Assembly (NCBI GenBank): GCA_014896635.1
Contig: JADBKA010000272.1
Span: 1 to 5,924, forward strand
DNA from: Ktedonobacteraceae bacterium
Lineage (GTDB): Bacteria > Chloroflexota > Ktedonobacteria > Ktedonobacterales > Ktedonobacteraceae
DNA length: 5,924 nucleotides
Reading direction: 5' to 3'
The notes beneath the pieces were generated by a model, which worked only from the letters and a program-made list of their open reading frames with translations, ran no database searches and was not told the DNA's origin. The position numbers and the translations under genes were made by a program. Each line of letters begins with the position of its first letter. Position 1 is the stretch's first letter. This document shows positions 4,157 through 5,924 of this stretch, piece by piece.

Positions 4157-5924
4157 TCAGGCGGTAAATTTGTTGAGCACCTTCTCAAGGTGGTTGTTGC
4201 CCCGGTCATCGACAGCGATAATAACGATAGCCTTGTTTACCGGATCGCCGTTGGAATCGAACTTGATAAATCCGCTGACGCCCTGGAAGGACAACTGCGC
4301 CAGGGCATTTTTCAGGTCATCCCCTTTCTTGCTACCGGTAGCAGAACTGTACGCCTTGAGCAGAGCCGTCATGGCATCGTAGGACATCATCGTATCGTTG
4401 GCCGGGCGTGAATAGCCATACAAGCCCTTATGCTTATTATCGGGGTCAAACGCTTTCGCATAGTTGCTGAAGAAGACCGGTTTTTTATCGCCCATTCCCA
4501 GAATATCCCATTCATCAGGATAAGCAAAAGCGGTAAAGTGTAGGCGTCCCCGCAGGCTACCACCATCCGAATAGCCATTGGACTCATAGAGAGCATCGCC
4601 GCCCAGGATCTTCAACGAAGGCGGGACATTTTGCGAAGACAGCGCCACGAGCAGCGCATCAGCATCGCTGGCATGGCCGGCGAAGTAGATCAGATCGGGA
4701 TTGTTCTGAAGCGCCTGCTGGACACCGCTGGCAACTGTATCGCGCTGTCCAACGGTATAGTTGATGGTGGCAAGCACATTCCTGCCATCATTTTTAAACT
4801 GGGTGGCGAACGCCGATGCCAGGCTCTGACTATAAGGATCGGCTGGATCAACAAACACTACAGCGTTCTTTGAGCCTAGCGTCTCCTCGGCGTACTTTGC
4901 TCCCGCTACCGCCTGAGTTTTGTTAGGAGGAACAACACGGAAAAAGTACGGCGAGATGCCAGACAGGCCATCATCGGAAGCGGTAGGCGAGACTACCGGG
5001 ATACGGGCCTGGCTCAGCACCGGCACAGCAGCGAAGGTTAATGAACTAAAAGACCAGCCCATCACGCCCACAAACGTTTTATCTGACTTCGACAGTAGCG
5101 CAACCTGTTGCGCGACCGAGGCGGCATTCTCCTTCTGATCACCGGAACTGGCGATCAGCAGACGCACTTTCATTCCGCCGGGCAACGAGCCGCTATCGTT
5201 CATCTCCTTCTGCGCCACATATGCCCCCTGTAAATTGTCCCGGCCTACGCTGACCAGCGGCCTGTCACCTGATGGCATTGTCCCCACCACGAAGGTGACA
5301 TAGGGCGCATGTGCCAGCATAATACGCGCATTCTCCAGGTAGATCAGCGCCTCGGCATCATTGGTATCCTGAGCAAGCGCCTGGCGCAACAGCGACATCG
5401 CACCGGAATAGTCGCCCTGCTGGAATTTCTCTGCCGCCTGCTTCTTCAATGCGCCGCCTGGTCGGTCGGTGTCGAAGGCGTAGCTGCCATCGCTGAGACC
5501 GATCAGCGCATTGCCGGCCTGCCTGACACTGATAGGATTGCTCCCCTGAACAGAGCTGGCAGCGGGCGTGATTGGCTGCGTACCGGGGCTACCGGTCCCG
5601 GTAGTCGCCAAACGAGGCAGGAGAAACAGGACAGCAGAGATCAGGACGATCACGATTAGCAGCAGAATAAAATCGCGCAAAACAGGATTTTTTCTCCGCT
5701 GTGCAGGAGCAGGAGGAGCAGCATACATCCCACTCTGGCGCTGCTGGCTATATCCGGGCATCATAGCTGGCGGCGGTGGTGGGGCCTGATATCCCCTGGC
5801 AGCCGTGACAGCCTGTTGCGGCGACTGCGGCGGCAAAGTGCGTGGGGGGGGGGCCTGAGCTGCCAGCGAGGACGATGTACTGAGTGTATAACTGCTCCTA
5901 TCGCCTGAAGACTGGAAGCGGTGG
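4157..5924 (-). CDS. Membrane-anchored receptor with TPR-like segment and LivK-type ligand-binding domain (N-terminus off window)
   Basis: The frame is open from the stop at 4157 to the window edge without an ATG upstream of the low-complexity region, so the true start is probably beyond 5924. A TTG at 5836 would give 559 residues but has no Shine-Dalgarno. Numbering from that TTG, a Ser/Gln/Pro-rich stretch (29 upstream codons plus 1-49) leads to QRRKN and one strong transmembrane helix (about 55-74, nucleotides 5615-5675). A Thr/Ser/Pro linker follows, then one TPR-like pair, EKFQQGDYSGAMSLLRQAL (136-154) and DAEALIYLENARIML (160-174). From 178 to the end is a type-1 periplasmic-binding fold of the branched-chain-amino-acid (LivK/Peripla_BP_6) class, with IPVVSPTASDDGLSG, SPYFFRVVPPNKTQA, VVFVDPADPYSQSLA and NPDLIYFAGHASDADAL. 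The 559 residues contain no cysteine, so there is no lipobox. No permease or ATPase genes adjoin it in this window. A sensor/receptor role is inferred; the hidden N-terminus could be a zinc-ribbon, kinase or other cytoplasmic domain. Confidence 0.88.
   Translation of the reverse strand, partial: HRFQSSGDRSSYTLSTSSSLAAQAPPPRTLPPQSPQQAVTAARGYQAPPPPPAMMPGYSQQRQSGMYAAPPAPAQRRKNPVLRDFILLLIVIVLISAVLFLLPRLATTGTGSPGTQPITPAASSVQGSNPISVRQAGNALIGLSDGSYAFDTDRPGGALKKQAAEKFQQGDYSGAMSLLRQALAQDTNDAEALIYLENARIMLAHAPYVTFVVGTMPSGDRPLVSVGRDNLQGAYVAQKEMNDSGSLPGGMKVRLLIASSGDQKENAASVAQQVALLSKSDKTFVGVMGWSFSSLTFAAVPVLSQARIPVVSPTASDDGLSGISPYFFRVVPPNKTQAVAGAKYAEETLGSKNAVVFVDPADPYSQSLASAFATQFKNDGRNVLATINYTVGQRDTVASGVQQALQNNPDLIYFAGHASDADALLVALSSQNVPPSLKILGGDALYESNGYSDGGSLRGRLHFTAFAYPDEWDILGMGDKKPVFFSNYAKAFDPDNKHKGLYGYSRPANDTMMSYDAMTALLKAYSSATGSKKGDDLKNALAQLSFQGVSGFIKFDSNGDPVNKAIVIIAVDDRGNNHLEKVLNKFTA
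5844..5853. repeat. Ten-G homopolymer run inside the receptor gene
   Basis: Ten consecutive G on the plus strand (C on the coding strand) encode part of a proline run (AQAPPPRT) in the low-complexity region upstream of the membrane helix. The reading frame continues on both sides with similar Ser/Ala/Gln/Pro composition, so the length shown appears in frame. The run is prone to replication slippage and to sequencing error. Confidence 0.9.

Noticed and set aside
5834..5836. TTG at 5836 as the true start of the receptor gene
   Set aside because: The preceding bases (a C-run and ACGCACT on the coding strand) hold no Shine-Dalgarno, and the same frame with similar composition stays open to the window end.

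Overview
The window comes from a moderately GC-rich bacterial chromosome. Organism assignment is inference only. A pgeF-yggS-[HALEH/HPNCGTN membrane protein]-yggT-yggU run without sepF, plus a Cys-free, membrane-anchored type-1 periplasmic-binding protein with a Pro/Gln-rich juxtamembrane segment, would suit a Chloroflexota bacterium of the Ktedonobacteria type. There is no phage, IS, CRISPR or RNA-gene signature; this looks like a core chromosomal segment.

Region 1 (1-1087) is a divergent redox pair. A partial minus-strand AhpD/carboxymuconolactone-decarboxylase-like gene (CxxC-x3-H) faces a plus-strand Rrf2-family regulator. The regulator keeps Glu8, Trp9, His12 and two C-terminal-half cysteines, the set I recall for the [2Fe-2S] sensor RsrR. 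The AT-rich 208-bp divergon holds a perfect TTATCC-A-GGATAA palindrome, a 12/13 copy and weaker copies. They overlie a good minus-strand promoter (TTGATA-N17-TATAAT) and an extended -10 for the regulator, so autoregulation and repression of the AhpD-like gene are predicted.

Region 2 (1104-4089) is a plus-strand housekeeping run. A PgeF/YfiH/LACC1-family protein with a probable TTG start lies 16 bp after the regulator. After a 202-bp gap with its own extended -10 promoter come YggS (PLP homeostasis), a small two-helix membrane protein of unknown function (DUF6391-like), YggT and a YggU/DUF167 protein. The last four are closely spaced or overlapping and probably form one operon. The unknown membrane protein sits between yggS and yggT, where many Gram-positive genomes have sepF.

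Region 3 (4090-5924): a long perfect hairpin separates the convergent yggU and a large minus-strand gene that runs off the right edge. That gene encodes a low-complexity Pro/Gln/Ser segment, one transmembrane helix, a short TPR-like stretch and a LivK-type ligand-binding domain. This is the layout of a membrane-tethered receptor rather than a free ABC-transporter lipoprotein, and its N-terminal domain lies outside the window.
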